From contig NZ_CP029553.1 of assembly GCF_003173755.1 (NCBI RefSeq), positions 3,372,001 through 3,436,000 on the forward strand: a stretch of 64,000 nt of DNA. The letters run 5' to 3'. Below the pieces are notes generated by a model. That model was not told the DNA's origin. It saw only the letters and a program-made list of their open reading frames with translations, and made no database searches. Position numbers and translations under genes: made by a program. Shown in pieces: positions 8,680 to 16,880 of the stretch; the first letter of the stretch is position 1, and each line of letters starts with the position of its first letter. The DNA comes from Methylobacterium terrae (GTDB taxonomy: Bacteria > Pseudomonadota > Alphaproteobacteria > Rhizobiales > Beijerinckiaceae).

Positions 8680-9027
8680 ATGGCATCCGCTCCCCGGCGC
8701 CCTGCCCCGCCCGTCGTTACTCAGTCGCCCGCGGCGCGCAGCTACTTCACTTCGCGCGGCTATCTACGCCGGGCGCCCGCTCCGCCGCCTGGCGTAGAGG
8801 GATTGGCCGAGATCGAGACTTGGGAGGCTGCTCACGCCGCCTCCGCTGTTCGGCCGGACACCCCCTATGTCCGGGCCGCTCGCTTCCTGAACGCCACCGG
8901 CGACCTGCTAGCGGTTGCTCTCGTCGTTGGTTCGATGGACCTCAGCCTCCCTCGCCTCACGCCGGCCGATGAAGATCTGAGTCGCTATCAGATCCCGAGC
9001 GCTCCGCGCATCAAGCCGCGCTGCTGA
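8680..9027 (+). CDS. Small hypothetical protein (115 aa)
   Basis: The ATG at 8680 lies 12 bp after the previous stop and is preceded by GAGGG; the longer open frame upstream overlaps the previous gene and is ignored. The protein is Pro/Ala-rich at the N-terminus (RRAPAPPPG) and then alpha/beta in appearance. No family is recognised. It is most likely co-transcribed with the 7865 gene. Confidence 0.5.
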   Translation: MASAPRRPAPPVVTQSPAARSYFTSRGYLRRAPAPPPGVEGLAEIETWEAAHAASAVRPDTPYVRAARFLNATGDLLAVALVVGSMDLSLPRLTPADEDLSRYQIPSAPRIKPRC

Positions 9028-9090
9028 TTCGCAGCACCGTCGTCAGCGTCGGACGCACCTCCCTGAACCTCACGAAGATGGAGACCACGT

Positions 9091-9753
9091 ATGCCCAATG
9101 CATCGAAGGCGCGCCCCACGGCGCCGCGGAACGGAAGGCCCCATTCTGGCAAGCAGGTCAGCCTGCACGAAAGAGCCGCAGCGCTGCGTGCGGAAGCCGA
9201 ACGCCTGCTCGCCCGGGCGAACCGCAAGGCGAAAACATCGTCTGTGGACGGTGATTCCAACTGGTTGTCGAGTCCGGTCGCCGCGAGTCACCATAATAGT
9301 CGCAAGTTTAGCGACGCGCTCGGCAGCGCATCAGCTGCCCGTCGCAAGCCACTGCGATCAGGTGACGCCATGGGCTTCCATGCAAAAATCGACACTGATT
9401 CGTCGGTCGTTGTCGGCCAAAACTTCGCCTTGTCGGCCGACAAGCCCAAACAAGCCAACAGGGCTGTGAGAGGTGCTAGGGTTGCATCTCTCAGGCTGCA
9501 GGACATGTCGATAGGCGAGCTCTCCGCGCTCCTGAGCGTTTACGAGCAGGCCGCCCGTGCCTTCACTCGGAACGTGTTTTGGCCTGAGCTGGGCCCCCAC
9601 GGTTTCTGCAGGGTCGATGACGAGGCAGAACGGTGTGCGTCCATCCAGCGGGCCATCCTCGACGAGTTCGGATCGCGGTCGTCGGCATCGGACGCTGACC
9701 AAGCCGATATCACTGATCCCGCTGAGGCCTCGAACGGGAGGCGGCATCAGTGA
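9091..9753 (+). CDS. Hypothetical protein (220 aa)
   Basis: ATGGAGACC-type purine-rich sequence precedes the ATG. The N-terminal ~50 residues are basic and helical (HERAAALRAEAERLLARANRKAK). A helical C-terminal half, with LRLQDMSIGELSALLSVYEQAARAF, precedes an acidic tail. The last four bases overlap the GTG start of the next gene (GTGA at 9750), indicating coupling. No known domain is recognised. Confidence 0.5.
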   Translation: MPNASKARPTAPRNGRPHSGKQVSLHERAAALRAEAERLLARANRKAKTSSVDGDSNWLSSPVAASHHNSRKFSDALGSASAARRKPLRSGDAMGFHAKIDTDSSVVVGQNFALSADKPKQANRAVRGARVASLRLQDMSIGELSALLSVYEQAARAFTRNVFWPELGPHGFCRVDDEAERCASIQRAILDEFGSRSSASDADQADITDPAEASNGRRHQ

Positions 9754-10031
9754 CCAACGTCATCCCATTCCCCCGTACTGCGGCCGGAATTTCGGCTACG
9801 CGCATTCCCCGCGCAGAATTCGAGCGTCTGGCCGAACTCGCCCTCGACGTGGTCGACCGCATCATCCTGCTACTCGACGAGGCCGATGGCGATGCAGAGG
9901 CCGAGGATGGGGGCGACTGCGAGCCATCCCTGGGAGCGCCGGAGGGCCATGCTTCGCAGATTATCTGGCTACGTGGCGGAGACGACGACCGCGAGCACGA
10001 CACTGCCCCCATAGCTACTTGGAGCGAGTGA
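9750..10031 (+). CDS. Small acidic hypothetical protein, MTNVIPFP type (93 aa)
   Basis: GTG start overlapping the previous stop. The N-terminal motif (V)TNVIPFPR followed by a helix FERLAELALDVVDRIILLLDEADGD is one I associate with small conserved hypotheticals of Methylobacterium-type genomes. The rest is strongly acidic and probably unstructured. It is the last gene of the + strand small-protein run before the composition drops sharply at about 10,140. Confidence 0.55.
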   Translation: MTNVIPFPRTAAGISATRIPRAEFERLAELALDVVDRIILLLDEADGDAEAEDGGDCEPSLGAPEGHASQIIWLRGGDDDREHDTAPIATWSE

Positions 10032-10682
10032 CACGGCACTCGCTCAGCTCGTCCTGCAAAGCCGCCGCCCGGGCCCCGGGCGGCGATGCTCCGACTAGCG
10101 TTATGCGCCGCTGGGTCGATGCCGGCAGCCATCAATCCTGATAGTTTATGCAATAATCGCTAGAAAATTCAGTCCTGAAAATATTTATGATCATTTATAC
10201 TGTAGGAATTTCGATATATCTACGTTGAGTTTGGATAATAATCTTACGTTTAATAATTATGATTGCTAGTAAATGTTATATTAGGGTACGATATTAATCG
10301 TATCCATGAGCGATTATTTTTCTAACTTGGCTCGCACGGCAGCCTAAAGGCCGATCCCACCGCTCTGGATCGCGCGCTCAAGTTTGTTGCCGACGCCAAG
10401 GAAGTCTCACAACCGGACATCGGCTTAAATGCTCCAGATTGCTGCCGCTCATCCTGCGAGGGGGTCCTCGAAAGACCGAAACTGCAAGTGATTTGTCACG
10501 GGCACCAGCACTGTCGCGACGCTGAGCCCTCGACACCAATCCCTAAGTGATTTCATCCTAATTGTGCGACAAAATTACCGACTTAGCTGCAATTTTTTAG
10601 GCCGCGGCAATCATACAGAGAGCTATTTTCATTATTCTAATTGAGCATTTCATGAATTAAACCGATAATATAATTAAAAAGG
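10032..10682. other. AT-rich intergenic stretch at the left edge of the low-GC cargo
   Basis: From about 10,140 the sequence becomes AT-rich (many TATT, AATAAT runs) after GC-rich DNA. No convincing gene is seen on either strand. The change marks the left edge of the low-GC insert that carries the three secreted-protein genes. Confidence 0.5.
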
Positions 10683-11681
10683 TTATCTATTTTGATTCAA
10701 ATAATCATCCCAAATGCTTTTTTCCACCTGAGGTGTGATTGTCTGTTCGATTTTTGAAGGATCAAGCTCAGATTTATTTGCCGTACCCCTTTGTATAAAC
10801 AGTGTATCGGCTGTTTTACTTATGATTAAATCCTTGTTATTTGGATCAGATGCAGCTGATTGCGCTAGAGCAGAAGCTGCGTCTTCAATAATCTTGCTTG
10901 ATAAACGCTCACTTACTCCATCTGTTACTTGTAGACCTACTCCAGATCCGCCAGCTTCCGCATCAAACATAAATAATTCAGCCGGATTGCATGTTTTCCC
11001 GTCGTTCTTTACACCGTTCTTACGCATGAGAAATCTGATATTTCCCGCCGCTTCCATAAAGCTATAGCCAGGGTGAGTCTCGCTTTTGGCGCGGGTCATT
11101 CCCACAACGTTGAACTGATATATAACCGGACCACCACTTTCTCCCGGCTCCGTGAAAGGTGGTGTCAAGACAACGGACGGGGCAAACTCGTTATCTTTTT
11201 CTCCGATATCTATGGGAACAGCCATAGCATCTTGAAGATCGTGGGGTATGCCGAACCGAAGTCCTTTAGATGCATAAACATCGGATGAAAGCACACGCAG
11301 TGCGCAAAAACGAGACGGAAGGGGCTCTTTGATTTTTAGAAGCGCTACATCATTATAACTATCAATGATTTCTGCGAGACGCAGACTGCCCGGAAGTCTT
11401 GAATTTACTGTAATGATTGGGTTCAAGCATTTATTATTTAATTTAAAGACGTGCGCCGCAGTAATTGCATAATTAGAGCTAATTAGAAATCCCGTTCCCT
11501 CAGAACGACATATATTTTCATTTTTATCGTTAAAGACAGGTAAGTTATTTGAAACTTTTACTTTCAAAACGGAGTTTCGATACGTGCTTCTAATGAGATC
11601 GTCTACATCTGACCCAAACGCGTCCGAGGCTGTGCTCAAGTACGAGAAGAAAAGTAAGCATATTATGCCACGTCGTTGCAT
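10683..11681 (-). CDS. Secreted trypsin-like serine protease (332 aa)
   Basis: The ATG at 11681 (MQRRGIICLLFF) follows a GAGG site; the ATG at 11708 would overlap the upstream gene more deeply. Residues 1-21 form a signal peptide. The chymotrypsin-fold triad is visible: His77 in ITAAHVF, Asp111 in YNDVALL, Ser182 in PGESGGPV. Residues beyond ~230 form an Ala/Asp-rich extension with no known domain. The gene starts 11 bp after the stop of the TIGR02594-like gene, so the two share a transcript. Codon use is AT-rich compared with the host. It probably acts in the periplasm or outside the cell; the substrate is unknown. Confidence 0.8.
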   Translation of the reverse strand: MQRRGIICLLFFSYLSTASDAFGSDVDDLIRSTYRNSVLKVKVSNNLPVFNDKNENICRSEGTGFLISSNYAITAAHVFKLNNKCLNPIITVNSRLPGSLRLAEIIDSYNDVALLKIKEPLPSRFCALRVLSSDVYASKGLRFGIPHDLQDAMAVPIDIGEKDNEFAPSVVLTPPFTEPGESGGPVIYQFNVVGMTRAKSETHPGYSFMEAAGNIRFLMRKNGVKNDGKTCNPAELFMFDAEAGGSGVGLQVTDGVSERLSSKIIEDAASALAQSAASDPNNKDLIISKTADTLFIQRGTANKSELDPSKIEQTITPQVEKSIWDDYLNQNR

Positions 11682-11691
11682 CTTTACAGCC

Positions 11692-12513
11692 TCATCGCAC
11701 GTTAACATATTTCATAAAGCGGCTTCCCGTTGAGGTTTTCATGTCGGCAACAGTAACAGCTCCATTGCATCCCTTCTGACTTTGATTTCCGCCCAATACA
11801 CGAACCAATCCATTCGAAGTACCAAGGACAAAAGCTACGTGGCCGGAGCCCCGACATGCAGCTGTAAGCGAATCTGTACCCGGATCTTTGAACACGGCAA
11901 TGTCACCGCGTTTCGGATACGCCACTGAGTCCCAACACCGGAACGACCCCGAGCTTGCATTGTTGGTAGTGTGATCCCTAAGAGTCTCGACTTTGAATGG
12001 TTTTCCGTTCTGTGAGAAAGCACCAGGAGAACTACCTATTTCGTCACGTGACGATGCTTTGGAACGAGCCAAACACCAGTTTACAAAAGCTGCGCACCAT
12101 GCTGTTGTGTCTCCTTCTGGGCTTGTCTGTGTCGCGGAGAAAAAGTGGAAGATGAGCGGGTTCGCACGGACTGGCCATTCGCGCGCATATGGTTGAGACT
12201 CGGCTCCGTAGGCACCAGAACCCACAGCAAGAAAATACTGTGCAATATCTATTGGTGCGACGCCAAAAGGTGAACTGACGAGGATGTCATAGGCGTGATC
12301 AATTTCGTCAGTCGACGGTGGTGCAGCCCCCACCGGACGAGTGGCAGAGTAGATTGCTGGAGGCTGATCGGCATTGCCGGCTAGATCCGACGGCAGTGGA
12401 GGTACTGCACCTATAATCTTTATATCGGTTGCATCATCATTCGCTCTAACCGACGGGATACGCCCTGCTGTGAATAAAAAAGTTGATCCTAGGATCAAAT
12501 TTCTTCGGTCCAT
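11692..12513 (-). CDS. Secreted TIGR02594/NlpC-like cysteine hydrolase (273 aa)
   Basis: GGAGG lies seven bases before the ATG. The N-terminus (MDRRNLILGSTFLFTAG, ending near VRA) looks like a signal peptide. The C-terminal half has the signature of the TIGR02594 family: Cys140 in TAWCAAFVNWCL, a KRGDIAVF strand, His225 in GHVAFVLG and the GGNQ turn at 241-244. Cys and His form the expected catalytic pair of an NlpC/P60-like peptidoglycan amidase or endopeptidase. The N-terminal ~100 residues are unassigned. The gene lies between the Cys-repeat protein and the serine protease on one strand. Confidence 0.75.
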   Translation of the reverse strand: MDRRNLILGSTFLFTAGRIPSVRANDDATDIKIIGAVPPLPSDLAGNADQPPAIYSATRPVGAAPPSTDEIDHAYDILVSSPFGVAPIDIAQYFLAVGSGAYGAESQPYAREWPVRANPLIFHFFSATQTSPEGDTTAWCAAFVNWCLARSKASSRDEIGSSPGAFSQNGKPFKVETLRDHTTNNASSGSFRCWDSVAYPKRGDIAVFKDPGTDSLTAACRGSGHVAFVLGTSNGLVRVLGGNQSQKGCNGAVTVADMKTSTGSRFMKYVNVR

Positions 12514-12573
12514 GTTCTTCCTCCCTATGATGATAACAGCACTTTTGATCAGGGAATAAATTAGATCTGCGAT

Positions 12574-13779
12574 TTAACACCAAGGAATGCATACTCTTTT
12601 GTTTCCTACCTTGCCAACGGCGATAGGTGCGGGGGACGGAACATCACGCAATACTGTATTTGGCACCGAATTTTGCCCGCCAAATACTTGCTTTGGGTTA
12701 TTAAAAATTGAGTTTTGGCCGCCAATCACTTGCCCAGAACTATTGATTGCTGAATTTGATCCACCCGCTAATGAGGCAATATTCCGCACAACGAATCCCT
12801 TGTTTCCGACAAGATCGTTTTTGTCGCCAAAACAGCCTTTATTTCCTCCAATTCCATATTCAATGCATTTAGTTAGTTCATGAGCGGTTAGTCGGGAAGC
12901 AGCGCAGCTGGCGGCAAAGTAAGGCTGATCGGCGCCCGAACTTATGCATTGCATGACAATTTGCTGTTCAGAGCTTAGGTTCAGATTGAGAAATTTATTT
13001 GCAGCACAATTCCCGAATTGTTGAAGGTCGCCTTGCGACAGCACTGCGCAATCGACGGCAGCGCGAGTTACAGGCGATGTGTCGCGACCAATAATTACAC
13101 GAATAGCGCAAGCATTGAACTCATCTCCGCGATTACCGCAATCCAAGATTTGACGTTGATCTGAATTCAGTTTTGATGCTGTTGTAACATTCGAAAAACA
13201 CTGAGCAAAGGCTTCAGCTTTACCTGAACTTAGCGATGCACAACTTATCGCCCTTATCTGATCAGCAGTAATTTGTGAGCCGATAAGTCCCCTACCTGCG
13301 CATTGTGCGAACTCACTCAAGTTCCCGCTTGTAGTCTCTACGCAAATAATTAATGCAGCGCTTGTTTTGTCTAGGACTAATGCGCCACGTGTACATGTGA
13401 GAAACTTTTCCACATCGACACGTGCAGTCTGTTCTGTCGCACTTGCGCATTGTAGAGCACCGGTTACGGAGTCTGACGAGATCGCCGCGTTCACATTTGG
13501 TATGTCATTGCCTGCACGCTCCAACGACCCTGAATTCAGCTGCGTATTCGTAGAAACGCTATTTGTTTGAGAACTATAGGGATTTTGACCTCCACCGTGA
13601 GTTGAAATCCATTGCGCGACTTCTCGACAAGGTCCTGGGCCGATAGGCCCTGCACAGATTGGCCCTTTTAGTGGATCTACCCACATTACCTGAAGTGGTT
13701 GGGCGCGCGCAAAACGGACCTGTACTTGAGCTATTGAGACAAGTACCATTATAGCTATAATCTTCCACATGGTATACAT
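12574..13779 (-). CDS. Secreted cysteine-repeat protein (401 aa)
   Basis: The first ~25 residues (MWKIIAIMVLVSIAQVQV) form a signal peptide; ATG at 13779 or 13770 are both possible. Residues ~100-330 hold about seven degenerate ~34-residue repeats, each with two Cys, of the form xxCAxxxxGxxxxFxxCAxxxL followed by a SxDQR-like turn. The series ends with LTKCIEYGIGGNKGCFG. The C-terminus has three ~14-residue GGxNSxxN repeats (GGSNSAIN, GGQNSIFN, GGQNSVPN). Such a Cys-paired repeat array suggests a disulfide-rich solenoid in the envelope. The GIGGxxGCFG ending is one I recall from uncharacterised Hyphomicrobiales proteins. First gene of a three-gene AT-rich unit. Confidence 0.65.
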   Translation of the reverse strand: MYTMWKIIAIMVLVSIAQVQVRFARAQPLQVMWVDPLKGPICAGPIGPGPCREVAQWISTHGGGQNPYSSQTNSVSTNTQLNSGSLERAGNDIPNVNAAISSDSVTGALQCASATEQTARVDVEKFLTCTRGALVLDKTSAALIICVETTSGNLSEFAQCAGRGLIGSQITADQIRAISCASLSSGKAEAFAQCFSNVTTASKLNSDQRQILDCGNRGDEFNACAIRVIIGRDTSPVTRAAVDCAVLSQGDLQQFGNCAANKFLNLNLSSEQQIVMQCISSGADQPYFAASCAASRLTAHELTKCIEYGIGGNKGCFGDKNDLVGNKGFVVRNIASLAGGSNSAINSSGQVIGGQNSIFNNPKQVFGGQNSVPNTVLRDVPSPAPIAVGKVGNKRVCIPWC

Positions 13780-14460
13780 CCACTAGTAGACTCTGTAAGA
13801 TTGAACATCTTCTAGAACTCAGATAACAGCCACGCCGTCTCCTTTTAGCTCATGAGAGGTGTGGCAAAATCGTTGACAATTCTCGCGTGAAAGTGGGCCC
13901 TGAGTCAAGAGCTCGTCTTGGGCATATAGTGCGCAGATTGATTCGAATGGTCGTAGATTGTTATAGCCAATCGCTATCTCGATTCGGCGACCGCCTGACA
14001 GAGAATAATTCTAATAATGTATCTATATTTAAGTTGTATAGACATCGATACTCAACACTACAATATATGGAAACTTGTATTTGTGTTCGAACTATACAGC
14101 GAACTCTTTTGCGCGAGATATCGAGCTCTATCATACAAGATTACTATTTCTATATTATAGGTGGATAGCAAATAAATCGGTTTTGCACCATTTTATTGAT
14201 GATGAAGCTGAATTTTAATTTAATAGAATCGACTGATCATGAAAAAAACGACAAGTAGGGTTCAAATTTATTTCATTTAGTAGCGCTTCGTCGCAACTTT
14301 ACCTGTCTGGATCGTCGGCAGTTGCCTCGCTTAGGACTTGGGAGCAGACGCTTCCAGGGCCCGAGCTGGATCGCAAGGGGCCCTTTGCACGTCCAGCCTG
14401 ATCGGGTTTGGATCCCAGGATGGGCTCCACCTCGATCGATATCTGCGCACAAGGCGTGCT
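13780..14460. other. AT-rich intergenic region between cargo and integrase
   Basis: About 680 bp without a convincing gene. An open frame of 93 codons at 13887-14168 has no protein-like features. A TTGACA is present near 13,873 on the + strand. GC content rises again after about 14,290, close to the integrase stop. Confidence 0.5.
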
Positions 14461-15744
14461 TCATCCAGCGATACCCAGCCGTACCGCATTCTCTGCCGGC
14501 AGGCTCAGATCCGGTGCGGTCCGCCTGATCGTATCGGCCACATAGGACGGCGCGAGGTGCGCATAATGCTTCTCTGCCATGCGGGTGCCTGAGTGACCCA
14601 GCGCCTCAGCCACGACGATCAGCGGGGCTCCGTTGCGGACCATCGCGCTTGCGTACGAGTGTCGCAGTTCGTGGAGCGTGATGCTCTCGAGCTTCGCGCG
14701 AGCGAGCGCCGCCTTAAAGCCCCGCTGATACGTCATGGGCCTCCAGGGCTCTCCGTTCTCTCGGATCAGCAAAGGCGCTTTCGGGACGCGGCCAATGACG
14801 AGCCTACCAAACAAGGCTGCTCCGCCCGGGGTAAGCGGGATGTGGCGTGCCCGGCCATTCTTGCTATGCTCGATGAACACGGTGCCGTTCGCCTGGTCGA
14901 AGTCGCGGACTGTCAGGCGCGCTAGCTCGCCGAACCGGGCTCCCGTCATCAGCGCAGCGGCGACGAGATCCCGGAGTGAGCCTTCGCAGGTGTTCAAAAG
15001 CCGCTGCTGCTCGGCGGCGTCTAGGAAGCGCACACGGGCCGATCCGGTATCCCGAAAAGGCGTGAGCAAACGCCAAGCCCGATCGTCGGCTACCATCTGG
15101 TGTTTATAGGCCCAGTTCAGCGCGGCTTTCAGGAGCGTCAGCGTCCGGTTCGCCGTGTCGCGACGGCGGCGAAGAGCTTCGGGGTCGGTTGTGTCGACAT
15201 CCAGGGTATTGACCTTCGTAGCCAGCCGGCCGGTACGAACCCGCTTCGGCGCGTGAACCATGGCATCGCGCCAGCGCCGCAGCTTATCGAGCGTAAGATC
15301 GCCCACCCGCAGTGCGCCGAGCTTCGGCAGGATGTGTGTACGCGCCCGGGAGTGCGCGTCGTATACGGCTTTCATCCCTTCAGCGGTTCTGGCTTCGAGG
15401 TATTGCTCCAGCGCGTCCGCCACCGTCAGAGCGGGTTCAGCCTCTGGGGCCTTGCGAAGGGACTTCACCCAAGCCCGAGCCGCCTCCTTGGCCTGCTCGT
15501 GGGTCAGGACGGACGAGCCATCGGCTTCCGCGGCATCGTCGGCCTTGCCCAAACGGATCTGCACCCGCGTTCCGTCCGGTCCGCGGCTCGCGGCGAGCCA
15601 ACTACCCCCCTGCCCTCTTGTGCCGCGGCCGCTGCGATAGCCGAGCCTGATGCCCGGCCCGATCATCTCCCAGGTGGGTGCGTCCGAGGTCGGCAGAGCT
15701 GCCCGACTGGAGCGGCTTTTGAACGGGCTGGCATGGCGAGGCAT
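14461..15744 (-). CDS. Phage-type tyrosine recombinase (integrase, 427 aa)
   Basis: The ATG at 15744 (MPRHASPFK) is the likely start. An N-terminal Arg-rich DNA-binding arm precedes a core-binding domain around residues 105-210 (TVADALEQYLEA). The catalytic domain has all expected residues: Arg270 in MTGARFGEL, His358 and Arg361 in LHELRHSY, His384 in ALGHSG and Tyr394 in EKHYAHL. The gene starts 137 bp from a tRNA-Glu 3' fragment, the normal place for an integrase beside its attachment site. It would integrate and excise the element to its left. Confidence 0.92.
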   Translation of the reverse strand: MPRHASPFKSRSSRAALPTSDAPTWEMIGPGIRLGYRSGRGTRGQGGSWLAASRGPDGTRVQIRLGKADDAAEADGSSVLTHEQAKEAARAWVKSLRKAPEAEPALTVADALEQYLEARTAEGMKAVYDAHSRARTHILPKLGALRVGDLTLDKLRRWRDAMVHAPKRVRTGRLATKVNTLDVDTTDPEALRRRRDTANRTLTLLKAALNWAYKHQMVADDRAWRLLTPFRDTGSARVRFLDAAEQQRLLNTCEGSLRDLVAAALMTGARFGELARLTVRDFDQANGTVFIEHSKNGRARHIPLTPGGAALFGRLVIGRVPKAPLLIRENGEPWRPMTYQRGFKAALARAKLESITLHELRHSYASAMVRNGAPLIVVAEALGHSGTRMAEKHYAHLAPSYVADTIRRTAPDLSLPAENAVRLGIAG

Positions 15745-15880
15745 GGCGGACTTTTCGTTGCTAAAATCGTTGCAGACTCTGCCATGAAACGAGATGGTCC
15801 GCAAACACACAGTATGATACAAACCATTGTGATCTATGGAGTATCACGCTGTGTCAGGCTATGCCATCAAGCGCCAAAAT

Positions 15881-15929
15881 TCGCCCTTTCACGGCGAAAA
15901 CACGGGTTCGAGTCCCGTAGGGCGCGCCA
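15881..15929 (+). other. 3' fragment of tRNA-Glu(UUC): attachment-site copy
   Basis: The segment folds as the 3' half of a tRNA: anticodon arm TCGCC-CTTTCAC-GGCGA with anticodon TTC (Glu), then T arm ACGGG-TTCGAGT-CCCGT, acceptor strand AGGGCGC, G and CCA. The matching 5' half (acceptor and D arm) is absent upstream. A tRNA 3' end next to an integrase gene is the standard footprint of tyrosine-recombinase integration, so this is read as attR/attL. The intact tRNA-Glu should lie at the other end of the element, outside the window. Confidence 0.8.
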
Positions 15930-16017
15930 TGCGGGCGTAAGCCGTTGATACGGCTAAAACTCTGTGACAATCAGTGCCTTGCGAGCTGCCGGTCCTACAA
16001 GCCGGTGCTACAAACCC

Positions 16018-16134
16018 ATGGCACGGGTGACCTGCCGCGTTCAGGACCGCCACGGCACCTACTACTTCCGGCGCGTCGCCCCGAAGGCGCTGCGGCCCTT
16101 CATGCCGGCCCCGTGGATGGGCAAGTCGGCTTGG
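16018..16134 (+). pseudogene. N-terminal remnant of a second phage integrase
   Basis: From ATG 16018 the translation runs MARVTCRVQDRHGTYYFRRV, then PKALRPFMPAP and GKSAWGR. This is the N-terminal signature of tRNA-directed tyrosine integrases (a GTYYFRR-x-x-P-x-x-LRP pattern before the core-binding domain). The match stops where the CRISPR array begins: the next codons are translated CRISPR repeats. It lies 89 bp past the tRNA-Glu fragment and reads away from it, as an integrase of an older island at the same site would. Confidence 0.7.
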
Positions 16135-16833
16135 GGACGATCCCCGCGTGGGCGGGGGAGCCACCGCAACGCGGATCCTCGACCGGTCCGTGATGGGTCG
16201 ATCCCCGCATGGGCGGGGGAGCCTCCAGGATCGCGAGGCGCAGCATGGCGCGCGTGGGTCGATCCCCGCGTGGGCGGGGGAGCCATGAAATGCTAACGGT
16301 CGGGCGAGTAAGGCGCGGGTCGATCCCCGCGTGGGCGGGGGAGCCCGGTCGGCGTCTCGGGTGCGGAGCACGGGGCGGGGTCGATCCCCGCGTGGGCGGG
16401 GGAGCCTTGAAAAGTCCCGGCTTCGCGCCTTTGCCGGCAGGTCGATCCCCGCGTGGGCGGGGGAGCCATACCGATATCGTCCCGCCATCCATCCGAGAAG
16501 GGTCGATCCCCGCGTGGGCGGGGGAGCCTGTTCTTATTTCTCCGAAACCATCCAGCTCTAGGGTCGATCCCCGCGTGGGCGGGGGAGCCAGCTTCAGATA
16601 GGCCCGGATCTGCGTCCGCCCGGGTCGATCCCCGCGTGGGCGGGGGAGCCCGCCCGCGATGTATGACGGCCCGGTGAGTCCGCGGTCGATCCCCGCGTGG
16701 GCGGGGGAGCCCGATGCGTAGGCTGTCCGAGACGCAGCGCGCCGGGTCGATCCCCGCGTGGGCGGGGGAGCCGAGGCGTCGGGCTGGCCCTTGCCCGCGG
16801 CCTCGGGTCGATCCCCGCGTGGGCGGGGGAGCC
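16135..16833 (-). CRISPR. Type I-E CRISPR array, 12 repeats and 11 spacers
   Basis: Twelve copies of a 28-bp repeat start every 61 bp exactly (16135, 16196, 16257, 16318, 16379, 16440, 16501, 16562, 16623, 16684, 16745, 16806). In crRNA sense (minus strand) the repeat begins GGCTCCCCCGCCCACGCGGG and ends GATCGACC, with a CCCCGC/GCGGGG hairpin. The base after each repeat is C in 9 of 11 cases, so the unit may be 29+32. The two repeats farthest from cas2 each carry one change (third + base T to A in the first; GCATGGG in the second), as expected for the old, trailer end. I found no spacer match within this window by eye. Confidence 0.97.
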
Positions 16834-16843
16834 TCTGCCACGT

Positions 16844-16871
16844 AAGTATCTGGTATTGTTCACGATGTCAA
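16844..16871 (-). promoter_or_regulatory. CRISPR leader promoter
   Basis: Only 47 bp separate the cas2 stop from the first repeat. On the minus strand this leader contains TTGACA (reverse complement of 16866-16871), a 16-bp gap, and ATACTT (16844-16849). The expected start site is a few bases before the repeat at 16833. No clear IHF site was found. Confidence 0.6.
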
Positions 16872-16880
16872 AGAACGCCG

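Noticed and set aside
13887..14168. 93-codon + strand ORF in the AT-rich region
   Set aside because: No ribosome site, no protein-like pattern, and AT-rich DNA gives few stops by chance here; not supported.
15841..15929. A complete tRNA-Glu gene
   Set aside because: Only the anticodon arm, T arm and acceptor 3' strand are present; no D arm or 5' acceptor strand precedes them.
16135..16833. Spacers targeting the adjacent prophage
   Set aside because: No match of the 11 spacers to the 16 kb of element in this window could be found by eye; a computed search would be needed.
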